A stretch of 64,000 nt of DNA from Tuwongella immobilis (GCF_901538355.1 NZ_LR593887.1:806001-870000); one strand, 5' to 3'; shown: positions 36,343 to 46,291, counted from the first letter of the stretch. Program-made: numbers and translations. Notes: generated by a model from the sequence alone, not told the origin.

Positions 36343-38814
36343 ATGGATTTGCGGGATCTCAGCGAAACGCAGTACGACCAACTGCAAGAATGTGCCGATG
36401 CGTTCGCCGACGCGATTCGGGAGAATCCCGATTGGGATTGGGCCGAGTTTCTGCCGCCGCCCACCGATGCGATGCGCCGAGTCGTGCTCATCGAACTCAT
36501 CAAAGTCGATTTGGAATTGGGCTGGCAACAGGGGCGCACCCCGCGATTGGCCGACTATCTCGCCCGCTTCTCCGAATTGGGCTGCGCGGCATCCCTCCCG
36601 GCTGATCTCATCGCCGAGGAATTTTTGATTCGGCTGCGCAATCGGCAATCGCTCACCCTGGAAGAATATCTCGCCGACTATCCCGACCAGCGTGGCGATC
36701 TCGAACGCCTGCTCCCCCCCTTGCAACAACGCATGCAGCGCCTGGCCGAATCGGGCACCGTCCCCGGTGAGAGCGGTTCGCCCGCTTCCCCGAGTGACAC
36801 CCCCGTGGGCGCATCACCCACCGACGCTACCAATCCCGTGCCACGCGATGGCATGCGAATCGGCGCGCTGCCCATTGTGGGCAACGGCTATCAACTGGCG
36901 GAACTCATTGGCGCGGGACATTTCGGGCGAGTCTGGAAAGCGATTGCCCCCGGTGGAATCGAAGTCGCCATCAAAGAAGTCACCCAACCCGCCGATCACG
37001 AGGCCGCCCAACGCGAACTCCAAGCCCTGGAGTTGGTGAAATCGTTGCGGCACACCTGTTTGCTGATGACCCAGGCATTTTGGACCGAAAACAACCGCCT
37101 GTACATCGTGATGGAATTGGCCGATGGCAGCCTGCGGGACCGACTCCGACAATGCCGCGACGAGGGACTCGCGGGCATTCCCGTGGCGGAACTCATCGGC
37201 TATTTCCGCGATGCTGCCGAGGGGTTGGATTTCCTGCATTCCCGCCGCGTGCTCCACCGGGACATCAAGCCGGATAACCTGCTGCTGCTGCACGATCACG
37301 CCAAAGTCGCGGATTTCGGCCTGGCACGCTATCGCACCAGCGAATTGATGGCCGTCAGCTACGCAGGTACCCCGGTTTACATGGCACCGGAAGTTTGGGG
37401 CGGCCGCTTCCATGAATCCAGCGATCAATACAGCTTGGCGTTCGCCTACGCGGAACTCCGACTCGGTCGCCGACCGTTGGATGGCAACGATTTCGTCGAG
37501 GTGATGTCCCGCCACCTGGAAGCCACCCCCGATCTGACTGGCATGGAGCCGGGCGAAGCCGACGCCGTCGCCCGCGCCTTGGCCAAAAAGCCTGCCGACC
37601 GATTCCCCTCCGCCCGTGCATTTGTGCATGCTCTGGAGTTGTCTTTGGGCGACCGGCTACGCGATTCCAGCACGCGGCCGCTGCCCAGTTCGTTGCGTCG
37701 CACCCACGCGCAATCGCTGTCCCGGCCATCGGTTACGATGCGTGGCAGCCGCGATTTCGAGGGCGTTGCCGATGCGTTGGCCAGTGTGCCGAATGCCGCC
37801 GCCAGCGATCCGCTGAATCGCACCCAATCGCAATCGACGGATTCGCTGCCAGTGCCGGGACCGGTCCCCGCCATCGCCACGCAGCCCGAATCGACGTCGC
37901 AGCGCATCCGCCGCCGTCGAATTCCCTGGCTGCGCTGGACCGTGGGCGGAATCTTCGCGCTGCTCGCCGTCGGCCTGACCATCGCGGGCCTGAATCAGAT
38001 GACGCAATCGTCGCCAAGCACCGAAGGCGAATCGCGCCAATCGGAGGGAACGAACCCCGGCCCAAACGAGCCATGGCCGCCAACTCGATATGCCGGAACG
38101 GAGTCGCTGCAACCGCCCGTCAAAACCGTGCTGATTCAAGGCCGGCGGCTCTTGGAACGGCTGGAGGCACCCGGCCCGGATGGACTGCCGATCCGCTTCC
38201 ATCTGATTACCGCCGATGGGGTGCCGCCGTTTTACATGATGGAAAACAAGGTGTGGAATCGCCTGTTTGAGCAATTCGCCAGCGAACAGCCCGACGCGGT
38301 GAAGGGAACCGCCTGGCTCAATCGTGGCGATCGACTCCCGGCTATGATGGTAACTGCCGATGAGGCAATGGCTTGCGCTCGCTGGCTGGGTGGCACCTTG
38401 CCCACGCCAGAACAATGGGACGCCGCCACCGGATGGGGCCAACGCCCCGCCGGCGCGACCGGATTGACCACCGGGGCACGCGTGGCGATTCACCGCGCGG
38501 AGCCATTGCCGGTAGGCACATCGGCCGACGATGTCAGCAGTTGGGGCTTGTTCGATCTCGCCGGCAACGGCCGCGAGTTCACCCGCCAACTCTGGACGCC
38601 CCCCGGTCAATCGCCGCGCTACCTGCCGCAGCCCATCACCGACGACGGCTTGATTATCCTGCGTGGTCGCATGGTCACACTCCGCAAACCACTGGAAGAT
38701 AGCGACTTACAGCGGGAACAAACCCAACCGCAAACCCAATCCCACGCCCGCCCCAGCCGCTACACCACCTTCCGCGCCGTCATCGAAATCCCCACCCCAC
38801 CCCGCCAGAAATGA
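36343..38814 (+). CDS. Membrane Ser/Thr kinase with a C-terminal FGE/SUMF1-like domain
   Basis: An 823-residue protein. Residues 1-150 are an N-terminal domain of the planctomycete-kinase type (LADYLARFSEL; EEYLADYPDQRGDLERLLP). The kinase domain is about 183-440: LIGAGHFGRVW, VAIK lysine, HRDIKPDN, DFGLA, GTPVYMAPE. A TM helix is at about 529-550. The extracytoplasmic end (about 660-820) has CARWLGGTLPTPEQWDAAT and SSWGLFDLAGNGREFTRQ, matching the sulfatase-modifying-factor fold (ARxLGGxLPTxxEW; WGLxDxAGNxxEW). The catalytic Cys pair of true formylglycine enzymes is not apparent, so a ligand-binding role is inferred. The start ATG 36343 has AAGGA upstream. Confidence 0.88.
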   Translation: MDLRDLSETQYDQLQECADAFADAIRENPDWDWAEFLPPPTDAMRRVVLIELIKVDLELGWQQGRTPRLADYLARFSELGCAASLPADLIAEEFLIRLRNRQSLTLEEYLADYPDQRGDLERLLPPLQQRMQRLAESGTVPGESGSPASPSDTPVGASPTDATNPVPRDGMRIGALPIVGNGYQLAELIGAGHFGRVWKAIAPGGIEVAIKEVTQPADHEAAQRELQALELVKSLRHTCLLMTQAFWTENNRLYIVMELADGSLRDRLRQCRDEGLAGIPVAELIGYFRDAAEGLDFLHSRRVLHRDIKPDNLLLLHDHAKVADFGLARYRTSELMAVSYAGTPVYMAPEVWGGRFHESSDQYSLAFAYAELRLGRRPLDGNDFVEVMSRHLEATPDLTGMEPGEADAVARALAKKPADRFPSARAFVHALELSLGDRLRDSSTRPLPSSLRRTHAQSLSRPSVTMRGSRDFEGVADALASVPNAAASDPLNRTQSQSTDSLPVPGPVPAIATQPESTSQRIRRRRIPWLRWTVGGIFALLAVGLTIAGLNQMTQSSPSTEGESRQSEGTNPGPNEPWPPTRYAGTESLQPPVKTVLIQGRRLLERLEAPGPDGLPIRFHLITADGVPPFYMMENKVWNRLFEQFASEQPDAVKGTAWLNRGDRLPAMMVTADEAMACARWLGGTLPTPEQWDAATGWGQRPAGATGLTTGARVAIHRAEPLPVGTSADDVSSWGLFDLAGNGREFTRQLWTPPGQSPRYLPQPITDDGLIILRGRMVTLRKPLEDSDLQREQTQPQTQSHARPSRYTTFRAVIEIPTPPRQK

Positions 38815-38851
38815 CCCATCGGGCATCCGGAGCGCGACCATCGCGGTACCG

Positions 38852-41107
38852 TCAAGAAATTCGGATTTTGCACTTGGGAAGCACCTCTCGAAACTGATTC
38901 ATTCCCGAGATGCTGATATTTTTGCAATTGATAATGGTCAGCGTCTCGAGCTTCGGAAGCTGTGTGAGTTGCATGAGCCCCGTATCCGTGATTTCCGCAC
39001 AGAAACTCAGGTCCAAACTTTCGAGCTGTTGACAAGCGATGAGATGTGCCAATCCCGCATCGGTGATCTGTTGGCAATCGGTGAGATCGAGAACGATTAA
39101 TTGGCTGAGTCGAGATAGAATTTTGAGTGATTCATCTGTGATGTGTCGGAATCCTTCGAGATAAAGATATTGGAGTTTGGAAAGCGATTGCAGCAATTCT
39201 AAGCCGCGATCTGTGATTTTGCTGCAATCTCGAATATCGAGAATCATCAGGTCGGGGAATTCCCGCAAATGGGCGATTCCTTGATCCGTGATTTCCTCAC
39301 ATTCCGAGAGGTCGAGATCAACGAGTCGATGCAGTGGCTTGATGATGGCAATCGCGTCATCCGTGATTTGCAAACATCCGTCGAAAGAGAGATCCATGAT
39401 GGATGTTAATTTTGTGAGGAATTCCAATGATGATTCCGAGAATTGGAGACATTTCTTGAAACTGACATCGGTGAGATTCGTTAATGATTCTAATTCTTGG
39501 AATCTTGCCATCGCTTTGTCGGTAATCGAGCGGCTGACATCGAGTCGATAGTGTTCGGATGGGCGCACGATCACATCGGCCGGTGTGGAGCAGACTTTTT
39601 TCCAATCAAAATCATCCAAGGCGGCGGCATACCAGCGACCTTTAATCGGGATCTGGATGGGCACCCCGTCGGATTCGGAGGCCGTCGCGGCTGGTGGCGC
39701 TTCCTCAACTGGTTGAGGGGGAACGGGTTGCGCGAATTCACGTGCTGGCGTGGCCGGCGACGGTTCTTCTGGTTCGGGAGGTGGCGGGGCGACGTTTGCG
39801 ACGGGGGCGGTTGCTGGTGGTTTGCCAGTGACCGGGCAGCTTTGCAATTTCGCGGCCAATTCTGCGGCGTTGGCGGGACGTTCGCTGGGATCGTCATCCC
39901 AGCAGGATTCCAATAATTCCAGAAATGCGTCCGGAATCTGATAATCGGCGAGCCGTCTCCGCCATCGACCCGCGGGACGTTCCGCTTCGAGATCGCCAAT
40001 TAACAGTTGCCAGGTGATGATCCCCAACGCATGAACATCATCCCGTGGATCGGGCCGATGGCCACGTTTTTGTTGCGGTGATGCATATAACGGCGTATAT
40101 GAGCCGCGATAGGTTGCGCCCAATGTTTGGCGAGGCGTGGAACGCGTTAATTGTTGGATTTCGTGATCAGCGGCAATCTGACTGATGCCAAAATCGGTCA
40201 CTTTGAGCAGATGTTGCCCATTGGCGATTGGCTTTAACAGGATATTGGCGGGCTTCAGGTCTCGGTGGATAATCGGCGTTGTCTGAGTATGGAAACTGCC
40301 AATAATTTTGGCGAGTCGTTTCAGACATTGATACGCGATTTCCCCGCGTTGGAAGGGGGACCGTTTTGAAATCGACCGGATGACACCGCTTAAATCACCA
40401 CCGTGAATGTATTCGTAGGCCAGCCAGGGAAAATCACCTTCCAGATACGCATCTAACAACGGAACAATTCCGTGTTGATCGGCCCGAACGAATTGGCTTG
40501 TTCGCATCACACTGCGGACAATTTCGCCTTCGTATCGCAGCAATCGGTCACGCGCGACGGGATCTAAGCAGAATTTAAACGCCCGCTGATCGTCCAGAAA
40601 GGAATGTTGAGCGAGCCACACTTCGCCAAATCCGCCGGTGCCCAGTAATTTCACGAGCCGCCATTGGGGGGCGTGCGGCACGGATTGGCCGCTTTGAAAT
40701 GTCGGTAATCGGGTCGGGAGCAAGCCGCTGATCTGCTTGGGGTCGAGCAAATCGGCGTGCGATGGGATCGTGGTGCCTTGTGGATTCTCGGGCCGTCTTA
40801 ATGATTGTCTGGCGACTGCGGGAATATGATTGAGAAATTGCGTCAAACGGGCGATTTCCTCGTCCGGATGGAACATGAGCACGTCGGCTGCAATAGCATC
40901 AGCTTCGGCTTGCACGACTTCGGGGGCAGCTTGGATCACCGCTTCGAAATCGGACCGGAGTTGATCTTCCGCGTGAAGCATCCGATAGCGGCGGATGGCA
41001 TCGTTGGCGATGTCGTAGAGTTGTTCGCCCATCGGTGCCAGCCCGGCGAGCATTCGTAATCCTTTTGCGGCGACTGCTTCGCCGATACATCGCAGAAACC
41101 GCAGCAT
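38852..41107 (-). CDS. Ser/Thr kinase with C-terminal Cys-type leucine-rich repeats
   Basis: A 751-residue protein. The N-terminal 140 residues are an unnamed helical region. The kinase domain is about 149-420: LLGTGGFGEVW, the Lys in AFKF (178), HRDLKPAN (281-288), DFG (305-307); the APE region reads ASPQQ. A Pro/Ala-rich linker is at about 425-490. The last 200 residues are at least seven LRRs of the form LxxLDLSxCxxITDxGLxxL, the Cys-containing F-box/AMN1-like class. There is no TM helix, so it should be cytoplasmic. The ATG at 41107 has GGAG eight bases upstream; an ATG at 41128 would add seven residues. The LRR part is more AT-rich than the average here. It converges on the preceding kinase gene. 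Confidence 0.88.
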   Translation of the reverse strand: MLRFLRCIGEAVAAKGLRMLAGLAPMGEQLYDIANDAIRRYRMLHAEDQLRSDFEAVIQAAPEVVQAEADAIAADVLMFHPDEEIARLTQFLNHIPAVARQSLRRPENPQGTTIPSHADLLDPKQISGLLPTRLPTFQSGQSVPHAPQWRLVKLLGTGGFGEVWLAQHSFLDDQRAFKFCLDPVARDRLLRYEGEIVRSVMRTSQFVRADQHGIVPLLDAYLEGDFPWLAYEYIHGGDLSGVIRSISKRSPFQRGEIAYQCLKRLAKIIGSFHTQTTPIIHRDLKPANILLKPIANGQHLLKVTDFGISQIAADHEIQQLTRSTPRQTLGATYRGSYTPLYASPQQKRGHRPDPRDDVHALGIITWQLLIGDLEAERPAGRWRRRLADYQIPDAFLELLESCWDDDPSERPANAAELAAKLQSCPVTGKPPATAPVANVAPPPPEPEEPSPATPAREFAQPVPPQPVEEAPPAATASESDGVPIQIPIKGRWYAAALDDFDWKKVCSTPADVIVRPSEHYRLDVSRSITDKAMARFQELESLTNLTDVSFKKCLQFSESSLEFLTKLTSIMDLSFDGCLQITDDAIAIIKPLHRLVDLDLSECEEITDQGIAHLREFPDLMILDIRDCSKITDRGLELLQSLSKLQYLYLEGFRHITDESLKILSRLSQLIVLDLTDCQQITDAGLAHLIACQQLESLDLSFCAEITDTGLMQLTQLPKLETLTIINCKNISISGMNQFREVLPKCKIRIS

Positions 41108-41757
41108 GCCAGGCACTCCGACATCCATGGAAGCCGTTCTGATGGGATATTCGTCGTTCGGTGGAGTCGATTTTATGGTATGATTACGCCAGTGTCGACC
41201 TGTTTGTGAAAACGCCACCGGTTGGTTGCGAAGCGGTCCAATCTCAAGGGGCTTCGGTTCGGGAAACTCCGCGATTTGTTCCAACGCACACCGAAGCGAA
41301 CACACTCCCAACTGATGTCCGCGATGCTTCCCCTTCGATGCAAAGCGTTCGCCTTTTCGCTTGACACGCTCGATTCTCTTGGACTAGCATTAAGACAGTT
41401 AAATATCTGCGCACGCGTATTGGACAGAGAGTCAAATCCATGAGGCAGGAACGATGTCCGTCTCGTGCGAAGTTCGCTGGGCAATCTGTCGAGTGCGCGT
41501 GTTGTCTTTGGCGTGAATCGCTCGAACCTTCGCTGGTGAGTGTGTTGTTTTCGGCAGGCATTTGGCAGATTTCGGTGTGAATTTTGGCGAGGTGTGCTGA
41601 GCTGTCGACAAACCGAACCAGATGTGGCAGCTGAACCCGCGACACGGGTTGGTCGGTGATTCGCGTTCGGCATCGGGCTGTTGCAGTTGAGGCTGGCTGT
41701 TTGGCCGTCATTGGCGGAGCAGTGGCGTTCGATCGACGATTGAAGCGAGGAACACAT
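41108..41757. other. 650-bp intergenic region
   Basis: No gene is supported: the long minus-strand open frame here is Arg/Ser/Thr-rich and domain-free. The region separates the kinase (minus) from a small gene (plus) and contains one sigma-70-like promoter candidate at 41361-41390. A long 5' leader or small RNA is possible. Confidence 0.4.
41361..41390 (+). promoter_or_regulatory. Possible sigma-70-type promoter
   Basis: A consensus TTGACA (41361-41366), 18-bp spacing and TAGCAT (41385-41390). It would start a transcript about 360 nt before the next plus-strand start codon, so it may serve a leader RNA or small RNA. Confidence 0.3.
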
Positions 41758-42084
41758 ATGTCTTTCCCTGTGTCTGAACCGCGTCAGGACTTGTGGTCAG
41801 GTGTCGAGTGGCTACGCTCTCACGCTCGCCGACAGATCAACAGGAAGGCCGATCGCTCGAAAGTGGAGGAACTGGAAGCGCAGGTGGACAAACTGACCCT
41901 CTACGTCGCGACCCTGTTCCGCATTCTGGTCACCGAGAAGATCGTGTCACAGGAAGATCTGCAGAAACTTCTGATGCGCCTCGATGAGGAGGATGGGCAG
42001 GTTGATGGCACGTACCGAGGCCGCGATCCCATTACCGGCGAGGTGCTTCCAGAGTCTAACCCCTTCGCCGACTTGGGCTCCTGA
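41758..42084 (+). CDS. 108-residue coiled-coil hypothetical protein
   Basis: The ATG at 41758 follows GCGAGGAACACAT. The middle (about 35-80) is a predicted coiled coil: KVEELEAQVDKLTLYVATLF, then LVTEKIVSQEDLQKLLMRLDEEDG. The C-terminus is short and polar. There is no membrane segment or Cys. I recall small planctomycete proteins of this pattern but no function. It stands alone after a 650-bp non-coding region. The same frame is open further upstream but without a domain. Confidence 0.7.
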   Translation: MSFPVSEPRQDLWSGVEWLRSHARRQINRKADRSKVEELEAQVDKLTLYVATLFRILVTEKIVSQEDLQKLLMRLDEEDGQVDGTYRGRDPITGEVLPESNPFADLGS

Positions 42085-42188
42085 GGGATACCGCTGGCGA
42101 AATCAATCGCTGGAGCGGACCCCGCTTCGGCGGTGCATGCTGGGACAAGCAGCGCTCGCTTGGGCGGGGAGTCCGCGAATATTGGCGG

Positions 42189-45100
42189 TTATTCGACGAG
42201 CATTTCGCCGTTCATGACCATCCAGTGGCCGGGGAAGGTGCAGAGGAACGGATAGCGTCCTTTTTCCTTGGGGGCGTGGAAGAAAATGATGCCGCGATCG
42301 TCGGGGTTGACGATGTCGGTGTAGGCCAGCACCTTGTCTGTGCGTGGGACGTAGTGCCGCAGGACCGCGCTCGGGTCGGCAATCATTTGGTTGGTCAGTG
42401 CTCCCACTTCCGCGAGGGTGCCGGGGCGGATCAATGCCCAGTTGTGCGGCACCACGTCGGGGTTGCGGAAGGTCAATTTCAGGGCTTCACCGGCTTTCAC
42501 GCGAACCATTGGCGTGGCGTAGGTGAGATTTTTGCCCGCTTCAATAATGATGGGCCGCGCGTTGGCAATCGGTTGTCGCCAGGGATTGGGTTCGCGCTTC
42601 ATGGCGAAGGCCAAATCTTTCAAAATCGGGTGGGCGGCGATGGTTTTCGGCGTCTCACGATAGCCGGGAAAATCGCGGAACGGGGCATCCAGCCGATGCA
42701 CAGTCAGGAACAATTCCACGGGTCGAGGTGTGCCGACTTCCAGAAGTAGGTGCAGGACGTTGACCGGCTGCAAATCGGGAATTTCCAGAAACAGCGAGCG
42801 GCCATCGGCGAGGCGATGCGCGGAGCGAATCGTCAGCGGATCATGGCCGGGCGTCCCTTCGTGGCTGGGCGAAAATTCCCGCGATCCATAGCCCGCGCTG
42901 TAGCGGTAGTTCCAGCATTGTGCGAAATGCTTGGCGGTGGCAGCCGCAACGGCGGGATTGAGCGGCTCGCTGAAGGTGATCCGCACGCCGTTGGCATGGA
43001 TGTGGAAGCCGGTGGGCAGCATCGCGGATTGCCCAGTGAAGCGGACCCGCTGAAAACAGCCATCCTCGGCAACATAAGCACCCCATCCGGTCATGCCGGT
43101 GACGTAGAGCTGACCATCGGTGGGCGAAAATCGTCCGCGATGGACGCCGGAGCGGAAATCGCCTGGTAGCGGGACGACGCCACCTTGAAGTTGACCATCG
43201 ACCTCGTCACGCAGCAGCAGCAGGTGCGTGCCAGTGCCATACGAAAAATGCAGCATCTGTCCCTGAAGCGGTCCCCAGCGGTTACTGCTGATATGGAGCT
43301 GACCTCCACTCGAATTATCCAGACCGCGGGGGAGATAAATCAGCGGTAAGTCGGGTGCCTGCTGATTTCGCGGGCCGCCATATCCGAAAAACGGCACCCG
43401 GCTGGAGCTGGGTCGGATACCGCAGATCATCGATGCCGGAGTCCATTCGCCTTCCGAACAGGGGACGGTGAGCAATCCCTCGGGGGTGAGGCCGATTCCG
43501 GCGGGGTTGCGGAATCCGGTCGCCAGCACATCCACACGTTGCCCATCGGCCGAAATGCGGATCAGCCCTTGTTTGCTAGACGCGGTGTAGAAATTCCCCT
43601 GCGCATCGCGTTCCAGGCCGCAGGTGTAATCGTGCCCGGCAGGGGAGGCGAAATAGGCGTTGCTGAAGCATTCGTAGAAGTCGGCTTCACCGTCGCCGTT
43701 GAGGTCGTGCAGCCGGGTGATTTGATCGCGGCCCAGGGCGTAGATTTTCTCATCGTGAATCACGAGCCCCAGCCCTTGGTGCAGCCCAGCGGCCATGCGA
43801 CGCCAGCGGACGGCTTTCAGGGATTCATCCAACCCGGCAACGGTCCAGACATCGCCTTGCATGGTGACAACTGCGGCCGTTCCGTTGCGGAAAAAGTCGT
43901 TGCCGCCGAAGAAAAACAGGCTATTCCAGGGCGTTTTTGCAGGGGGCGGAATGGTGTCCACCGTGTAGGGGGATTGTTGGCCCAACTTGCCGACAACGGG
44001 GAAGATTTGCGGCCATTGGGCGGCACCGCCTTGGGTGATTTTCGCCAGCGAATGCTGCGAAACAGGGGCGATTTCCCGAGAAAATTGGCCGTTTTCCACC
44101 CAGGGGGCATCGAGATATTCGGTATCGCCGATGCGATAGGCGAACACGACTCGCTTGCCGTCTCGGTACACGCCTCGATAGCGAATCGGCTGACCCGGCT
44201 TGGCGAGAATCGCGGGCACCGGCGGGAGCGGCTTCAGCGTACCAACCGGCTGAATTCCATCGAGAAACCCATAGCGATGATCGGTGAAGCGGACAAAACC
44301 GCCGGTCCAAATCGCTTCAATTTGCAGGGTGTCCTGGTTGAAGCAAATCGCCATCTCGCCGGCGTTGCCGAGTCGCACGCAGACCGCACGCGGAATCGTC
44401 TTCCCGGCAGCGCGAAAGACCCCGGATTGCAGTGTGCCCAAATCGACGGAATTCCAGCGATTATCCTTCCAAACCGTGTCGTTTTGATTGCCCCAGTGCC
44501 CTTGTTTGCCGCCGTCAAGCCCCGGCCAATCCGGGAGAATCAGCGGCATCGGTTGCTGACCGCGAAAATGCAGGGCTTGCTTGGTGTAATAATCGTAAAC
44601 GCGGTCCCGATTGACCGGCGCTGTCCAATTCGGCCAGTTTTCCGGGTGCAATGGCTCGCGGGTGGCCGTCCATTTGGCCGGTTGATGCGACAGATGCGCC
44701 AGGCCGGGATCGCGGCCCAGATCCATCAGATAACGCAACAAATCGCGGCGTTGCTCGGCCGACATGGGGGCCGTGAGTCCTTCGGGCATCAGCGAGCCGA
44801 TTTCGCGGCGATCGTCGATGTCGGCTTTGGCGATGCGTTGGCGTTGTCCCGTGGCGGTCACCAACACCACAGCGTCGGCCGTCTCTTCGCGGATGATTCC
44901 CTGGAAAATCTGCTCGTTGACGGTGGTAATCGCCACGGCTTTGAATTCGGGTTTCACCGTGCGATTGGGCCACAGGACGGCTTCGATGATCTCATCCGGT
45001 TTCAGCGATTGACCAATTTTGGATAATTCGGGGCCGACATTCCCGCCATGTTCGCCGACTTTGTGACACGATTGGCAAGCCGAGGTGGCCAAACTGAAGA

Positions 45101-45374
45101 CAATTGCCCCGTTGCGGGCGTTGCCATGATGCTGGGCATCGGCGACGAGCGATTGCACCAATTCCGGGGAATAATCGGGCGTTTTCCCGGTCGCGGTGGC
45201 GGCAGCGCTAGCATTTCCGTGAGCGGGCGCATGACCGTGACCGGCAGCCGCGCCGTGACTGGGCGGATTCGCGCCAACTGGCGCAGCAGGCTTGGGCGGC
45301 GCGGGAGGCTCCGCACTCCATGCCGAAGCGGGAATCAGCAATAATCCTAGGGAAAATCGAGCAAACCAACGCAT
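42189..45374 (-). CDS. Secreted cytochrome c - propeller - cupredoxin protein (PVC-type heme-binding)
   Basis: A 1061-residue periplasmic or surface protein. Signal peptide 1-20, then a His/Ala/Pro-rich linker. CQSCH (100-104) is the heme c site of a planctomycete PVC-type heme-binding domain (about 80-210: NVGPELSKIGQSLKPDEIIEAVL; IDDRREIGSLMPEGL, possible Met ligand). The centre (about 230-900) is a long region with propeller-like repeats (HDLNGDGEADFYECF; TGFRNPAGIGLTPEG), as in planctomycete dehydrogenase-like proteins. The C-terminus is an azurin-like blue-copper domain with ligands H977 (PHNW), C1045, H1050 and M1054 (CTFPGHWMVM). This suggests intramolecular electron transfer. The substrate is unknown. 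A sugar-isomerase-like gene lies 35 bp upstream in the operon. Confidence 0.9.
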   Translation of the reverse strand: MRWFARFSLGLLLIPASAWSAEPPAPPKPAAPVGANPPSHGAAAGHGHAPAHGNASAAATATGKTPDYSPELVQSLVADAQHHGNARNGAIVFSLATSACQSCHKVGEHGGNVGPELSKIGQSLKPDEIIEAVLWPNRTVKPEFKAVAITTVNEQIFQGIIREETADAVVLVTATGQRQRIAKADIDDRREIGSLMPEGLTAPMSAEQRRDLLRYLMDLGRDPGLAHLSHQPAKWTATREPLHPENWPNWTAPVNRDRVYDYYTKQALHFRGQQPMPLILPDWPGLDGGKQGHWGNQNDTVWKDNRWNSVDLGTLQSGVFRAAGKTIPRAVCVRLGNAGEMAICFNQDTLQIEAIWTGGFVRFTDHRYGFLDGIQPVGTLKPLPPVPAILAKPGQPIRYRGVYRDGKRVVFAYRIGDTEYLDAPWVENGQFSREIAPVSQHSLAKITQGGAAQWPQIFPVVGKLGQQSPYTVDTIPPPAKTPWNSLFFFGGNDFFRNGTAAVVTMQGDVWTVAGLDESLKAVRWRRMAAGLHQGLGLVIHDEKIYALGRDQITRLHDLNGDGEADFYECFSNAYFASPAGHDYTCGLERDAQGNFYTASSKQGLIRISADGQRVDVLATGFRNPAGIGLTPEGLLTVPCSEGEWTPASMICGIRPSSSRVPFFGYGGPRNQQAPDLPLIYLPRGLDNSSGGQLHISSNRWGPLQGQMLHFSYGTGTHLLLLRDEVDGQLQGGVVPLPGDFRSGVHRGRFSPTDGQLYVTGMTGWGAYVAEDGCFQRVRFTGQSAMLPTGFHIHANGVRITFSEPLNPAVAAATAKHFAQCWNYRYSAGYGSREFSPSHEGTPGHDPLTIRSAHRLADGRSLFLEIPDLQPVNVLHLLLEVGTPRPVELFLTVHRLDAPFRDFPGYRETPKTIAAHPILKDLAFAMKREPNPWRQPIANARPIIIEAGKNLTYATPMVRVKAGEALKLTFRNPDVVPHNWALIRPGTLAEVGALTNQMIADPSAVLRHYVPRTDKVLAYTDIVNPDDRGIIFFHAPKEKGRYPFLCTFPGHWMVMNGEMLVE

Positions 45375-45409
45375 CGGAAGATCCACCAACGGAGAGGAAT
45401 TGGAATGCC

Positions 45410-46291
45410 TTATCGGGTGCGGTACATCGGCTTGTTGCCGGCGGGTTGTCCGGCCAATTGCGGCAGCAGCCAATCGAGGCCGTCGAGGTTGTCTTTCAGC
45501 CGCAGTTCGACATCGTCATTGGTGTGGCCAATGATGCCGATGGGGCCGGAATAGCCCGAATCGCGGATGATTTTCAGCATGGCCAAATCCATCGACCCGG
45601 CACCCAATTGCAGGATTTTCGGCCCCTTCGGATTCGTTCCGTTGAGATTCAGACAGAGCAGGTATGGCTTCATGGCCGCGAGCGATTCGGCAAAATCGGT
45701 CAGATGATCGTGGGCATGGTGCAGATTGTAGACAATCCCGACATGCTTGGCGCCGTGCTGTTCCCGCAGTCGCTTGCAGACCGCGACGAGATTGGCCGGC
45801 TCCCCGCTCCAACCGCCATGATTGTACAGCCCCAGCGAGCAATTCGCCTTCGCGGTTTGCTTCACCAGCGGCAGCAAATGCTGAACAGCGGCGTCGATCT
45901 TGGCCTCCTGGGTGGCGGCATTCGGCGAGGGGAACATATACCAGATTTGCGGGTGCAGATCGTATTTGGCGAAGAGTTCGAATGCCTTGGGATGCACCGA
46001 CCAGAACGCGAAGAATTCGAGATTCCGCTTGCGATATTCGAGGATTTCCTTCTCGAAATCGGCGACATGTTGTTCCCGCCAATCGTAGGCGATTTTGCGG
46101 AATCCGAGTCGTTCGGCCATCTCGGCGCGGTCGGCTGGGGTGCGGTTTTTCGAGTCAAATGGAACGATGCACCAGGCGACCAGATTGCCGCGGTCGAACA
46201 AGGTCGGTTCGGCCGCCATTGCGGAGGCCGGAATGGGCATCACGCCGCACATCAGGGCCAATCCCAGAGTCAATGCCAGTCCCGATCGCAT
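45410..46291 (-). CDS. Secreted xylose-isomerase-like TIM-barrel protein
   Basis: A 293-residue protein of the sugar phosphate isomerase/epimerase (AP endonuclease family 2) superfamily. The ATG at 46291 (AGGTGGA upstream) gives a signal peptide (MRSGLALTLGLALMCGVMP, cut near AMAAE). Core features: GLYNHGGWSG (substrate/metal region), VGIVYNLHHAHDH, and LNGTNPKGPKILQLGAG. Some metal-ligand Glu positions of cytoplasmic relatives seem altered, so catalysis is not assured. Operon with the downstream cytochrome/cupredoxin gene (35 bp apart). Co-secretion suggests a joint role in extracytoplasmic carbohydrate handling; that is inference. Confidence 0.82.
   Translation of the reverse strand: MRSGLALTLGLALMCGVMPIPASAMAAEPTLFDRGNLVAWCIVPFDSKNRTPADRAEMAERLGFRKIAYDWREQHVADFEKEILEYRKRNLEFFAFWSVHPKAFELFAKYDLHPQIWYMFPSPNAATQEAKIDAAVQHLLPLVKQTAKANCSLGLYNHGGWSGEPANLVAVCKRLREQHGAKHVGIVYNLHHAHDHLTDFAESLAAMKPYLLCLNLNGTNPKGPKILQLGAGSMDLAMLKIIRDSGYSGPIGIIGHTNDDVELRLKDNLDGLDWLLPQLAGQPAGNKPMYRTR

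Noticed and set aside
41173-41757. 194-codon minus-strand frame in the long intergenic region
   Set aside because: Rich in Arg/Ser/Thr/Asn, no domain, no ribosome site; not supported as coding.
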